From positions 696,422-760,421 of the forward strand of contig VYZB01000370.1 in the NCBI GenBank assembly GCA_013397455.1: DNA of 64,000 nt. Direction: 5' to 3'. A model generated the notes under the pieces. That model saw only the letters and a program-made list of their open reading frames with translations. It did not search any database and was not told the origin of the DNA. Numbering within the stretch: the first letter of the stretch is position 1; every line of letters begins with the position of its first letter. The translations under genes and the position numbers were made by a program. This document shows, in pieces, positions 37,606-50,849 of the stretch. Source of the stretch: Crotophaga sulcirostris. Lineage: Eukaryota > Chordata > Aves > Cuculiformes > Crotophagidae.

Positions 37606-40600
37606 TGTGACAGGTTAGAGCATGTTCTGTAACCATCTCTTTGTCTTTCCTCTCTGACTCTTGGTTCCCGAGTTATGGGATTAAATTGGGGAACTTTTTG
37701 TGTCAAACCTTGTGTGTATGAATGAGTACACTCTTCTGGCACCAGTCTTCTTATATCTGTAGTATCTGTTTCTTTCATGTAGGAATAACAGAGCAAATAA
37801 AGCAAGCGAAATTGAAAAGATATATAATTTCATATTATGTATAGGAAAATACAAAAATTTAGTCAATATTTGGTTCTCCTAGTAGTTTTGATGACTTCTG
37901 GAAGAAAAATATGCTGTTTTTCTGAGAGGAAATGCACTATAGTTTCTGCTTTTATGTTCAAAATGAAAATTCACCTCACACTGATGTCTGCTGCTAAACC
38001 TGAAGTAGAACATGTCCTATGGGGAGTTAATAGTGTCCTTGAAATTTGACTGTCTGTTAATTCATCCAACCATGGTCACATTAAAGAACTAGAGCTTATT
38101 TTCACTTTCAAATACAAAATATCACTTGACCAGAGTGAGAAAATTCTACAGAGATTTGCATCTCAAATTCCAAAATCATAGGACCTGCTTTTCAATCTGT
38201 GTGTTGACTAACACTACTAAAGTGACTGCGTCTTAGGCACTTAAAAAAATGAGTGCAGATTGCATGGGATTTAACAGGTTATTCAATTAGAAGAATGGAA
38301 ACTTGAAACAAAAATTGTTGTTAGACACTTAAATGCAGACAACTTTTTGTAGAAACATGTTAGAACTCTACCAGTAAGCTACGTTAACTGTATATATAAT
38401 TTCTTTTTATTTTTATTGCTGTTGTTAAGGGATTATTAGGAATACGAAAACTGTTCTGAAATTTATCTCTACAACAATGAACGTAGCTGATAAACAACAA
38501 TGTAATATATACTGAAAGGGAACATTTTTAATTTGCAAAATCATAATCATTATTTATTTGATAGTTATGAATATGGTGTTTAATCATATGTTTTTCAACA
38601 ATATATATTATTATTGGGAAACTGAGAACTGTATAAAACAAAAAGCTGTGTGAATTAATAGAGCTGTTAAATCCCAAGCACTTTTTTGGGATGTGTTTTC
38701 AGTCACTAACATCAAGCTTCTTACAGGAAAAATGTATGGCTACTAACATAGAAAACCTTGACTTTCATTTGCATTTTGGTGTGCATTTTCAAATGACCTC
38801 TTAGGGTAGAGGTACAACCTAAGGAGTTTTGCAAACAAGGCAAACTAAAGATAGATGTGCAGGAGTAAAGCAGAAGCATAAACAAGGGTGTAAAGGAGAG
38901 GAAGACGTTTGAATGTGAATGGTTAGTTAATGATTCAATTAGTTTTTCACTTTGTTATATTACAATAATCCTTCTCTGCCAGCTCTCCATATTGAAGCCT
39001 ATTGAAAGAAAGAATGCAAAGAATCTTAAGAAAATTCTAAGAAAAAAAGTGAAGCCTTTTCTAAACCATTGTTACTTCCCAATAAAGTGTCGTTTACAAA
39101 GAATAATGTGGGTGCAAGGCAGATATTTTACTGAGTCAGATTCTGCACAGGCTTGGTCTGAATAAAAGCTATCAGTCTGAACTGATTCCTTCAGTTATGC
39201 AGGCTGATTGAAGTGCGAGGCTGGTTTCAGGGTTGGTGACAACCTAGTAAGTCTTATGTACTGCAACTTATCTCTTTAACTTTTCCTTTTCTCATCACTT
39301 CATGTTTATCTTTCTGTTGTACACTTTTCCACTTTTTCTCCCTTCCCTGACTTGAAAGTTTTATTCATACAGGTCAGATATCTTCTCCATTTCTGTATCA
39401 TGTGGAAATATGGAAACAAAGCTTTCAAAAATGCATGTACATAAAAACATATATGTATATATGGATGTGTGTATATGTATATACTATAACAAGAAGGCTC
39501 TGCGAAGATGGCATTCTGATTTGTGATTTCTAAAAGACAGTTGGGTATAGAGGTGACTGAGACTGTTTACTATGTTGCTAGAGTGTAAAAAGTACTGATT
39601 AAAATATACAGTGACTGACATTTGGCACTGAGGCAGCATAGCACTCCCTGCCTTTTTAAGTGTTGTGCTGAAATTGAGATGGTAACACAGAGCCAAATAA
39701 CTGTTAAGTAAAGGCTTACATTAATGGATTATTTAAAAATCCTGAGAAGTTATCTGATTACTTTACAGGTCAACAAATAATGCTATTTACTTAACTACTT
39801 TTCTTGGCAATCAAGTCATTCCCAACCGCAGCATGAATGATTACTAATGATACCACGGTAGTCATGGTATTCAGTATGGCCTCAGTCTCACTACATGATC
39901 TGAATGCCTCATGCAAACAGAGTTAGACACTTCTGATCTATTGCTTCTATGAGACAGTAATCATGAGCAGACAATTGATTACCATTTTTGAATCTTGTAA
40001 TTTATCTTAACCATTTCCAGTGAAAAACAAGATGGTGTCTACACATAAGGTCTTTCAGCAAGGGTGACTTTTGTGCTAGTATAGTGTAAGACTTCTGTAG
40101 GTTCTATGGGTTCCTCAAACTTAACCTGAATAAGAGTTATTTGTGATAAGAGTCAGATCTGCCTAAGCATTTGTGTCACCCTGGGTAAATGCATTCTAAA
40201 CTCACTTATTCTAATTACCTGCAGTGCTATTATGTAAACCAGGGATGGAAAAGAAAAGAAGGATTTTCCTCACGTAAGGAGTGGGCTGAGCAGGCAGAGG
40301 CATAGGAGCTTCACTCCCTCCACCTCTGCTGGCTTTTCTCCTGTTTGACCTTGCCCAGGCATACAGATACAGGTTTCCTATCACAGTGTTTCACATGACA
40401 CAGCCATGCTGGTTGCCCCGTGGACCTGTCCTCCTTCACCCCTTCAGTTTTGCCTAGGTCTATAGCAATAAAATCTGACTTTTTGCTTTAGATGAGAGTC
40501 ACATAAGCCACATAAAATCCCTCTTAATGTTACCAGACCACAATGAAAACATTTTTCACCTGTTAAGTGAATTTGCCCTGTACATATGGATGGAAAGGAA

Positions 40601-41041
40601 ATTAGAACAAGAACTTTGTAAGCAAATTAAGATGAAACTAATATCGAAAGAAAGCACTACCCAATCCCCTTTTTAACACTTAAAATATGTATTAAAAAAT
40701 ATGTGTGGGTGTTCTGCATCAGCTTGGATTTTACATTTTAAAAACTCCAAATGTTGTTAAAGCTATAATTATGTTCCAAAATACTTTTTTTTTTTTTTTG
40801 ACATGATGCTTTGTGGGTTTTATACAATGTATCAAAAATTCTCAATTAAATAACAAAAATGTTATACAATTGGGATTATTACAAAAGCTGATGGGTACAT
40901 TCTATTACCCTTTCTAGGCAGACACACTTTTCTTCAAAATAAAGAGCATATCTTGTTACTTCCTTCAGCTTCAGAGGTGTATGACATACTTTTTTCCTTA
41001 AGTTTCTATTTTAACCACAGAAGGAGATATTTTTATTCAAT
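37606..41041. other. Unannotated non-coding DNA
   Basis: No gene is recognised. A TA/TG-rich low-complexity patch lies at about 39430-39485 and a T15 run at 40785-40799. The part at about 40270-40480 is GC-richer, with an AATAAA word at its end, but matches no family I can name. Confidence 0.55.
40785..40799 (+). repeat. T15 homopolymer
   Basis: Fifteen consecutive thymines, without a recognisable retroposed sequence on either side. Confidence 0.95.
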
Positions 41042-42011
41042 NNNNNNNNNNNNNNNNNNNNNNNNNNNNNNNNNNNNNNNNNNNNNNNNNNNNNNNNNNN
41101 NNNNNNNNNNNNNNNNNNNNNNNNNNNNNNNNNNNNNNNNNNNNNNNNNNNNNNNNNNNNNNNNNNNNNNNNNNNNNNNNNNNNNNNNNNNNNNNNNNNN
41201 NNNNNNNNNNNNNNNNNNNNNNNNNNNNNNNNNNNNNNNNNNNNNNNNNNNNNNNNNNNNNNNNNNNNNNNNNNNNNNNNNNNNNNNNNNNNNNNNNNNN
41301 NNNNNNNNNNNNNNNNNNNNNNNNNNNNNNNNNNNNNNNNNNNNNNNNNNNNNNNNNNNNNNNNNNNNNNNNNNNNNNNNNNNNNNNNNNNNNNNNNNNN
41401 NNNNNNNNNNNNNNNNNNNNNNNNNNNNNNNNNNNNNNNNNNNNNNNNNNNNNNNNNNNNNNNNNNNNNNNNNNNNNNNNNNNNNNNNNNNNNNNNNNNN
41501 NNNNNNNNNNNNNNNNNNNNNNNNNNNNNNNNNNNNNNNNNNNNNNNNNNNNNNNNNNNNNNNNNNNNNNNNNNNNNNNNNNNNNNNNNNNNNNNNNNNN
41601 NNNNNNNNNNNNNNNNNNNNNNNNNNNNNNNNNNNNNNNNNNNNNNNNNNNNNNNNNNNNNNNNNNNNNNNNNNNNNNNNNNNNNNNNNNNNNNNNNNNN
41701 NNNNNNNNNNNNNNNNNNNNNNNNNNNNNNNNNNNNNNNNNNNNNNNNNNNNNNNNNNNNNNNNNNNNNNNNNNNNNNNNNNNNNNNNNNNNNNNNNNNN
41801 NNNNNNNNNNNNNNNNNNNNNNNNNNNNNNNNNNNNNNNNNNNNNNNNNNNNNNNNNNNNNNNNNNNNNNNNNNNNNNNNNNNNNNNNNNNNNNNNNNNN
41901 NNNNNNNNNNNNNNNNNNNNNNNNNNNNNNNNNNNNNNNNNNNNNNNNNNNNNNNNNNNNNNNNNNNNNNNNNNNNNNNNNNNNNNNNNNNNNNNNNNNN
42001 NNNNNNNNNNN
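41042..42011. other. Assembly gap (970 N)
   Basis: A run of 970 N bases. Its right edge lies inside a (TTTC)n microsatellite, and the left flank is unique DNA. Confidence 0.99.
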
Positions 42012-42012
42012 T

Positions 42013-42051
<39 letters not shown>

Positions 42052-42098
42052 CTCTTTCTCTCTTTCCTTCTTTCCTTCTTTTCTTTCTTATTCTTCCT
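42012..42098 (+). repeat. (TTTC)n microsatellite
   Basis: Ten or more TTTC units change to TCTC, CTTT and CCTT variants, giving an all-pyrimidine strand of about 75 bases plus a T-rich tail. The start is lost in the gap. Confidence 0.97.
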
Positions 42099-43635
42099 TT
42101 ATAAGGAAACTAAGAGTCTAAAGGTATCCAAGGCTATATTTTCAGAAGCAGAAGTGATGAAGCTTAAACATGCAGAAAAGTGGGACAAATAGAATTTGAT
42201 AACAGTTGTGGAATTATATTATCATATGTAAGGGTAAGGGAGTCCCAGAGTTGAACTGCCATATTTTTATCTTTTCCTCTTCCACAGGCATAGTGAATTC
42301 AGTTAATGGGATTCCATGGAACTGGCAATCAGTTTTTTCTTTGCCATTAGTAGAGGCCAGGGAATGACAAGTCTAAAGAGTCCTAACTTAATGGGAAATT
42401 AGTCTTTGGTTCAATCCACAGAGAAGCTAAAAATTATGATCCAAGGACAAGAATAAAGCCAAGAAAGTTGGTTGGTTTTAGGCCCTAAATGAGGCTGCTT
42501 GATCTACTCAGGATTTCAGAAAGTCATATTTTTTCCCTTGCTTTTCTTTCAACTGTACTCCAAAAACACTGAACGACTAAGTACATACAGACACTGTGTT
42601 AACTATACCAGATGCAGTGTTCACAGGTATTTCATTCAAAATGATTGATTAGGTACTCACATTGACCACTCATTCTAACACCTCACGGTTAAACTGCTAT
42701 TTCCTTTCAGCCAAGATGAGGCAAATCTAAGAACAATATCTTGAATACTGTCCTATTAAACTACAAAACTATAATCAGTGGAAGAGAAAGTCCAATAAAA
42801 CCAAAAATTCTCCAGGAAATGTAGCCGAAGCAGTAATCTGTTTTTTCTCCTGGGAACATGTAATTGTTAACTTGAGGTAAATGTTTATACCATATTGTAA
42901 GTAAAAATAAATAATCAAATATATCCATCTAAAATACTAAACACGTAATTTCTGAATTTCCACCGTGTCTCAACACGTTAAATGTACTATCATATAGACC
43001 CCTGAAACTCCCAATGATATAAGAACTACTTACTTAAAAGGAGACAAAGTGTCAAATATTGCATTTTCATACTGCTGTTCAACCAGTGGATTATTTTAAT
43101 TTCTTAATCAAAACTCTTACTACATTTTGCTGAAATTGTATACTTTTAACATAAATAAAACATTTGCAGCACCTTTTAGTTGCCATGTTCAGAGGGACAA
43201 CTCAGTGACTGATACCTACCATTAGACATAAAAGAATATAAAGTCCAAAGCATAGTATAGTATTAAGAAGGCAACACAGAGACTTTAGGAAGATAAACGT
43301 TACAAGGGAGACAAAAACCCTCCTGATTTCTTGAAATTGTTGCTCCATATGAAAAAATGATCATGTTTGGGGAAAAAAAAGCAATAACTACCAAAGCTGT
43401 TTTCACAGAATGCGATATATTCTCAAATTAGAAATACAGTAAAAAAGGAGAAATCGTTATAGATAATTTTGATGCTTTCTAAAAAGAGGATTCTTCCTCT
43501 ATGTTTTAAGAGAGAATTACTGAAAGTTTTGGCTATTTCTGGAGAATATCTTTTGCATGTCAGTAGGAAAACAGATGTTTGGTTCTCTAAAGGTGGTTTT
43601 CAGCTTTTTTTGAAAAACATTGCGATGTTGAAGAA
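42099..43635. other. Unannotated non-coding DNA
   Basis: No gene, RNA gene or repeat family is recognised. Confidence 0.55.
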
Positions 43636-43745
43636 ATAATTTAATCTTTTTGGACTCAGCTTTTCTTCCATAAAATAGGAATAATAAACATTTTCCTCAT
43701 CTCACTTGTGGTTGTCTTATTTTTCAAGTTACTGAAAGCCCGTGC
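43636..43745 (+). mobile_element. MIR-type SINE relic
   Basis: 'atttaatctttttggactca', then 'cttttcttccataaaatagg', then 'aataataaacattttcctcat' follows the MIR order: cttaacctctctgagcctca, gtttcctcatctgtaaaatgg, gataataatacctacctca. The 'cttgtggttgtc' that follows fits the cagggttgttg block. Clear but degraded. Confidence 0.7.
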
Positions 43746-46700
43746 TGCCTTTACTGTTCGTAAATACATTGCTCACCTTAAAATACGACAGCTGCAATTT
43801 AGCAATTTAGTGCATTTAGAGACTATTGGAAAAAATACTAGTATAACTGAGAAAGAAAGGAAAAATCGAAAATAATAAGCAAGGAGAGTGTGGAAGGCAT
43901 TATTACTTAGAAAAACTATTAAAGTTAGTACTTACCTTTTAATGTAATTCCTGGACCATATAGATAATGCGGTAAAATGGAATTATGGAACTGATTTTTT
44001 TTTCTTTTACAGATAGGAAAAATTGGATAGAATAATGAAGTTATAAAGAAGTAAATAGAGGAGACTACACTGGAATGTATATTTCTTTGGATTTTTGAAA
44101 TGTCAATAAGTACTAAAGATGTACTGTTGCAGTAACTTTGATAATCAGAATATAAAAGATTAGAAAATTTACATACTTTAATGTCTTTTTAGTATAACAA
44201 GGGAAACCTGAATTGAGACCAGGTTAATTCTTCAGATTTCTGTAATGTAATGTAGCAGAGATTCAGTTTTATTAAACCAATAGGTCCATAACATTTAAAA
44301 GAAGAGAAAAAAGGCCAACAAGTGATAAAATAGATGATTATATTTATATATACATGTAATAAATATATATATTTTATATTTATACCACTACTGGNGAAAC
44401 AATACCATAATTAACTAATGCAGGTAAGAAAATGTTTTGTCTAATGAATAAATAATTATTATGGTCAACATAAGTCTTTGTATAAAAATTTTCATCAATA
44501 GCCTAAAAATTTATACGGCCTGTCTTGTTTTTAACACACTGATGGTAAATATTGATTTTAAATAAATTTATCCCCATGTATTTTCAGTATAAGCATGTGT
44601 AATAATTGAAACTGCTAAAAAGTAAATAACACACCAAGCCAAATATTTCAAATATAAATAAAATTTTGGCCTACTATATATTATGTTTATTGTAATTAAT
44701 GTCTTTCAAACAGGCCATTTCTTTTTCTTTTGATGCTGTATATTCAGTTTTCAAGTATGAAAATTCAGAGTCTCTCATTTGAAGAACATGTTTGTATTTA
44801 CAAGGGGATAAATGTTTCAATACATTTCATAAACTAGAGTAGAAAAGATTTCCTTAAATCATGCATGCAAAATTCAAAACAATAGCAGAGAAATTACAGG
44901 ATATATGGCAAGGTAATGACCTGTCAAAGCCCCAGATTTCCAAATCTAATGTTAATTTGCAGGGAAAGATTTCTAGATTAATCTAGACTTCATGATAAAC
45001 AAAAACTATTTATATCTCCTCAAAATTTTCTACCAAGAGGCATGTCTACCTCACACAGTGGAGTGTTGTGCAAGGACCTCTGTGTTGTCTTTGAGCAAGC
45101 TGGCGAATCCACCCAGCAGCAAACAGCTCAGAGCTTGACAGTGCGTGTTACGTCATTCTTACATTACCTGGTACAGACATGCCCTATGTTTGCAGTATTT
45201 TTCTCCTTTGGTTCGTGCCTCTGTGTGCAAACATTTCTATCCACCTGTGTTGATTTCAGAACAAAAGATATCAAACTGACCGTAAATCTGAATCAAAACC
45301 TGAAGTTCAGCTACCCTTTGGAAAGTCTCAGTTCAGATCCTGTATTTGTGTCTGACTCAGCTTGCTTTCTCCATGACTAAAGAAAAACCTTGAACATAAA
45401 CATTTGGATCTGAATCTAGATCTTAGTAATTTTTATGAGTTGAGTTCACAGGCCTAGTACAATTTGAAATTGGGAGGAGCGTTTAATCGGCTAAATCAGA
45501 CTAAGCGACAGACTCAGATAGATATAAAATACTTTGCACACTGAGGTAAAGCTGACCCTCAGTCATCAGCTTTTTCATTAGAGAGGCTTGAAGGAGCAGC
45601 TGAGTTGGATTTTGTCCAATTACCCACACATGGGCATGCAGGGCCCTTTGAGATGCCTGCAGCTACTCATCCAGAGAGTCTCTCATCCCCCACAGGTTTT
45701 GTGTCCTGTCTCTTCCTTCTGTGCATATGTCTCAGATACTCTGAGAAATCTCAGCTGACACTAGGTGCCAGTGTATGGTGATCACAGGCAACCGAATCAT
45801 CTCCTAAGTGTCTACAGTCAGCATCTGTCACACCTGTAGACACATATAAGGATAAAACTTAATTCAAGATCAAGCCACCTAAATGTAGGTGTCCACATGC
45901 AGGTACTTCTAACTACATCGTATAGCTATGTGTTGACAATTCAGTCAAGACTTCATTGCTTTTGCATCTGATATTTCCACGGGAAAGCTGCTCTAGATTC
46001 TCAATAGCCTGAATGTCACAATTAGTTTTCACAATTTTTTGGCTAAACTTGCAGCAAATACAAAGATAAAAATTTCTCTAAAATATTAATCAGGATTTTA
46101 ATTCCTCTTGTGAAATAATACTTTCAATCCCACTCAATCCTTTGTTGATATGAAACATGATCTACCCTATTTGGGTAGGATTTCCTCTTTAAGGAGTAGT
46201 CTGCAAATATTTCTGCAGGTGTTTTGGAAGGAGGGGGCAGTTAGAAGAGAATAGAAACACACCTTCATTAAGACAAAATGCTGATGAAATATGTCATTCC
46301 ACTCCTTTCCAATCTTAAAAGCAAAGATTAAGAAAGAATTCTGTGCTAAGATAAATAGAAAATAAGCCTTGTGCAACTAACTAAAATGCATAACTGGTGG
46401 TTCAGTTTCTCAAAAACTAACTCTAGTTGCTTTTTGGGTTTGCTTTGTTTGTTACCATTGAGAAGTGGATTTTTGTTAGCTAAACACACACATAAAGCCA
46501 CTAAATGCACTTATGCAATTTAAGGCATGTAAAAGACCAATGTACTATGTATTTTTCTAATGTATATTTGTGATCTCAATAAATAAAAAGAAATAAAGAA
46601 GCACTTCAATTTCTAAAAAAGCTTAAACCATATCTTCTTTAAAATTAAGAAACGGAGAGTAAATGTGAAAGAGGCTTTGCTCAGTTGTGGGCTATGTATA

Positions 46701-47322
46701 TTCATTAAATAGGTGGCTTTGCTGCCTTTCTTCTTTTCTTGGCCTTTTGTTTGGAGAAACTACTCCTCAGTGAAGGTAAGGAGAGAGACCAAAGAACTCA
46801 GGTGAGGTTCTTACAGAGCAGATGATGGATTTCACACAATGACAAGATTCTGTCCTTGGCAATGAAGAAAGTCAGTCTGTGACTGTCTGTAATGGGTTAC
46901 AGCAGTGATTACCAACTCTAGGCTTTGATTTCTTCTGTGCTGTCCAGTGCAAATGTGGATCAACCCAAGGTGAGTTCACCGAGTTTAAACTTTAATTGAG
47001 GTCAGAATATGTCACTGTCTTTTAAACATTTCTGTCTCAAAAGAGCTTTAAGCTGTAGATTTTCATGGTTATTCGCCATACTTTTTTACACATCACTTCT
47101 GATATTTTAAATTACACGATTGCCTGTAAAACTGAAAGAGAATATGTGCAGTCCTCTCTGTGCACTGTTTAAAACTTAATTACCTGGATTATTCACCTTT
47201 CCAGTGGAAAGGTTGGGATGTCAGGATTAGCACAGCTTGTTTTGTGCCTTAGTCTGGTTCAGCTCTCAGTGGAGTTTAAGGTAATGACCTCCTGTAGTCC
47301 TGTTATTGAAAGTAAGTTATAA
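43746..47322. other. Unannotated non-coding DNA, partly a possible old repeat
   Basis: No gene is recognised. An AT-only low-complexity patch with an ambiguous base lies at 44338-44394. From about 45040 to 45960 the sequence is GC-richer and contains an unrecognised 112-codon frame (45042-45380 plus) and an inverted repeat at 45808-45843. The wording of the latter part ('cacctaaatgtaggtgtc') reminds me of an old avian dispersed repeat, but I cannot assign a family. Confidence 0.45.
45808..45843. repeat. Inverted repeat (10-bp arms)
   Basis: GTGTCTACAG at 45808-45817 pairs perfectly with CTGTAGACAC at 45834-45843 across a 16-nt loop. Confidence 0.9.
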
Positions 47323-47498
47323 GCATTGGAACAGGCTGCCCAAGGAAGTGGTGAAACACCATACCTGGAAGAGTTCAAAAGGCATGTAGATGTGGAACTT
47401 TGGGACATGGTTTAACAGGCATGGTGGTGTTGTGCTGACAGTTGGACTTGATGATCTTATAGGTCTCTTCTAGCTATAACGATTCTATTCTATGAATG
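47323..47498 (+). mobile_element. CR1 retrotransposon 3' end, severely 5'-truncated
   Basis: The copy starts at 'cattggaacaggctgcccaa', the last part of CR1 ORF2. It runs through the 3' UTR ('gttggacttgatgatcttat', 'aggtctcttctagctat') to the ATTCTATTCTATG 3' repeat. About 175 bp remain, typical of 5'-truncated LINE insertions. It is non-coding. Confidence 0.92.
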
Positions 47499-50400
47499 TA
47501 AACAAACACTGGAAGTCACATTCTTAAGCAGTGTGTTAATCAGTGTAACTCAGCTTTGGGTGGGGATCTGGCCTGAAGGTTGTTACCATGTTGAGTTGGT
47601 TCTGTCTTTATGTGTTTCCAGAAGCTGAGATTATCCAGAGGAGAGACACAGGGAGTCTCAGCAACCGCTGTGCTGAGTGAGAAAAAAGACTCTCTGTGTG
47701 TACACTGTGTGATAGGGAAGCTGCTTGGTCCTGAGCTTTGTTTTAACTGTAAAACATTCTCCTACTTATTAAAAGTTGGCCTATTTTGAAGACATATTGC
47801 TAATCATACTGATAGCAGTTGGGTTACTGTTAGTGATCATATGGTAATCATTGAGACAGAATGATACTGTGAACAGTTTTAACTGTGACTGTCACCTTCT
47901 ATCTCTACTACCTAACCAGATTGCTAATGAAAGACACAGTTTACTGTCAAAAATTTCTTTTGATCACAGGTAAGTAACAGAAAGACACAAAGGAATTTAT
48001 TTTCATTTTAATCTCTCCATTCTTTGAAAATCAAAAAATAAATGCCACCAGTTTCAATTTACATGAGGAATTTTTTCAAACAGGTCTCAAACTCCTCTTG
48101 TGAATGAAGGTGCTGTTTATTGAATGCTACGTGAAAGATTTGGTCCTGAAGAGTTCTGAGGGCTCCTGCAAGGAAAAGACTGTAGCTGGGTCTGCCAGCA
48201 TTCAGTATCCAGGTGGATAGCTCTCAGAGACATTCTCATTTAAACAATAAGCTGAACTTACTACTTCAGTAGGGGCCTTGACAGTGGTTTCAGGTGGGTT
48301 AAGGATTTTCTCTAGTGCTATATCAATACCTAACTCGTAAGTCAATTTACTCATATGGGCAACTACACAAGCCAAGTCGTACAAGTTTATGTCTTATATT
48401 TCAGAGTATTTATACTTCAGAATATTTAGGTCCTAGGAATCCAATAAATCTTCTATATTAATATATGGCATGTCACAAGTTGTTAACTTTACCCATATAC
48501 TCCTCTTTGGGGCCGTGTGACTTGATCTAGACCAAACATTTTGATCCTCAAGTGCCTGAGGTGGTAAATTTCACAGACTGGTGCTAGCTCAAAAAGAGGT
48601 TGATGAATTTACAAGGTAATTTTTGTACCATGCTTCAAAAAAAAAAAAAAAAAAAGACAGCAAAATTCCTGTCATGGATGTGGACAAAAATTCATCACTA
48701 TTCCATAATTTTCTGATGCTTGAAGGCAAATAACTATTGAAGAGCACAATAATTGTCTTTTATGCAGGATTACATTGCTTGTGTATTGAAGACAGTGTAG
48801 AACATACTTCGATCTTCATAGATCAGGAACCTGGTACTTATATACATATATCACACAAATTCTAAAGCCTGAGAAAACTACTGTGGTGGCCAGGCTGGTA
48901 TGTGGATTACAGTAGGTTATTTTCTTTTCAAAGAAAGAAAGATGTTATTAGCCCTAGGTCATCTCTGACCCACTGCTTTGCTAGAAAGCTATTCCTGTAT
49001 TTCATATCTTAGTTGAATGCCTTAATTTCAATTTTGTCTAATTTCTGTTTTTAGCAATCCAATGTCTTTATGTCTTTATCAGCTCTTTCAATGGGTCTAT
49101 TACGAGCAGGCATGTTTATTCTCTTACTAAACCTTAGTGGCTCCTGCTGATATCCTGTCACTAACAGTATCTTTAGACACTGGTCAGCTAGTTAATATTT
49201 AAGGTACTAATTTCCTTTAATTTATAGTCTTTAAAAAAATAGAATTTTAAGAACAAAATGTTAAAAATATAGAGAGAAATAAGATATCCATAAATAATGT
49301 TGATTTCATCAGACTGCAATAAAATCTTTATGTATTTTTGTCTGAGTTAAGCCTCAATATTCTAACATTATCTCTTATTTCCCATAGAGTTCTACAGCCA
49401 ATTTAGAAGGCTCAGAATGGAAAGAGATTCCTGAAAAATGTCATATACTTCTGTTCATAAATGGTATTTTATTTTAAATTAAAAATTTTGACAGTTTATA
49501 AGGGAGAAGGAAATAGAACTGATTAAAAAGTTAGCACTCCCATTTCTGAGTTACACATTTGCACTTTTTTTTTTAATGAGGAATGATATATAATGGGACA
49601 TCAAAATCGAACAAGTATGAATTGTAGGCATTAATTTACTTAGGACTTGCAATTCACTAGAATTAATGCTGAGCTGGAAAACTTATTCAGGGAGCACTTT
49701 ATGACATGAAGCTCTATGCAGGCTTCTAGAAGGAGGTGCTGTAATGTTGCATTCTGAAAATGACAAATAAATCAAAATAATTCAGAAATTTCCGTTTTCA
49801 CTAGCAATCTGAACGGCAGATTCAAACGCTTCATATCAAGCATGCCAATTTCTCTCTATATCAAAAACCCTTTCTTTCTTCCACAGCTTTTACAATTTGC
49901 TTCTTTGTATAAAGCTAGAGAAAATTGGCCATACTTTTGTTATAAACACTGGGTTATGTATGGATAGGACAATTAGGCGATAAACATACAACTTTATGTT
50001 TTGAAAGGAATCTAAATCTCAGAGATGATATATAAATCTGAATAAAACTATTATCCTGCAGAACATATGTACAGTGTTGACATGCATGGCGCACATTTAA
50101 GGCTCTTGCGATAGATTTCATATAGTGTGTACCTTTGATTGTCTCATATGTTTTAACACCCTACCCTGTCTTTGGTTTATTATTTTTGTGATGGATGATT
50201 GCAGCTGCTCAGTGGAGTGGAATGTTAGAAGTCTTAACAAAGAAATGTGGAGTTGTCTGAAATCTAGGGCTTCAGCACTGGATTTTAGGTAAAAGGTCAT
50301 GACTGGCTAAACTAGGAAAAGTTTGATTAAAATTTGAAAGCTTCTTCTGCAGTGGAATAAGATATCCCTTACTGTATGTATATTCTAAAAAGATTCTTCT

Positions 50401-50849
50401 TTGATGTTAAGTATTCTTATGAAAAGAAAGATTTTTAAAATTTTACTTAGAATTTTCTCTCCTTTTCAAAAGCTGGAAAAAGTACTCATTATACTGAAGC
50501 AGACAGCTTTTTCAGCTGTGGGAAGTAAAACCAAGCATCAACATACAAAAAATATTGCCTCTGCAAATGTCAGGAAATTTTTGTTGATAACCACTTGAGA
50601 TAAGCGGTATTTTAAATATGTTCCTGACAAGTTAGAAAGAGCTTACAAGAATCATATACAAGTACAATTCAAAATGTGAAAAAAACACATTACAGTGAGA
50701 CAAACTACCTTCTTTGCTTATCAGAGAAAAGTTAATGAGGTAATCCAGCATTTTGAACACATGTCTATGAGGAGAGCAAGTTCCTTGTCACAGTTATTAT
50801 TTATGATTACTATATTGAGTTTGCATGTAAAAGTTATGGTATCAGCGTG
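47499..50849. other. Unannotated non-coding DNA
   Basis: No gene is recognised. An A19 run at 48637-48655 has no identifiable retroposed gene upstream. Remaining ORFs are about 60 codons and featureless. Confidence 0.55.
48637..48655 (+). repeat. A19 homopolymer
   Basis: Nineteen consecutive adenines. I looked for a processed pseudogene or SINE ending here and recognised none. Confidence 0.95.

Noticed and set aside
40953..42104. 383-codon open reading frame
   Set aside because: It spans the 970-N gap. The only real codons are about 30 before it and a Phe/Leu/Ser low-complexity tail from the (TTTC)n repeat.
45042..45380. 112-codon plus-strand ORF
   Set aside because: No domain, no splice or promoter context and no family resemblance; plausible by chance in a GC-richer patch.
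48500..48655. Processed pseudogene ending in the A19 run
   Set aside because: No recognisable mRNA sequence precedes the A-run and no target duplication was found.
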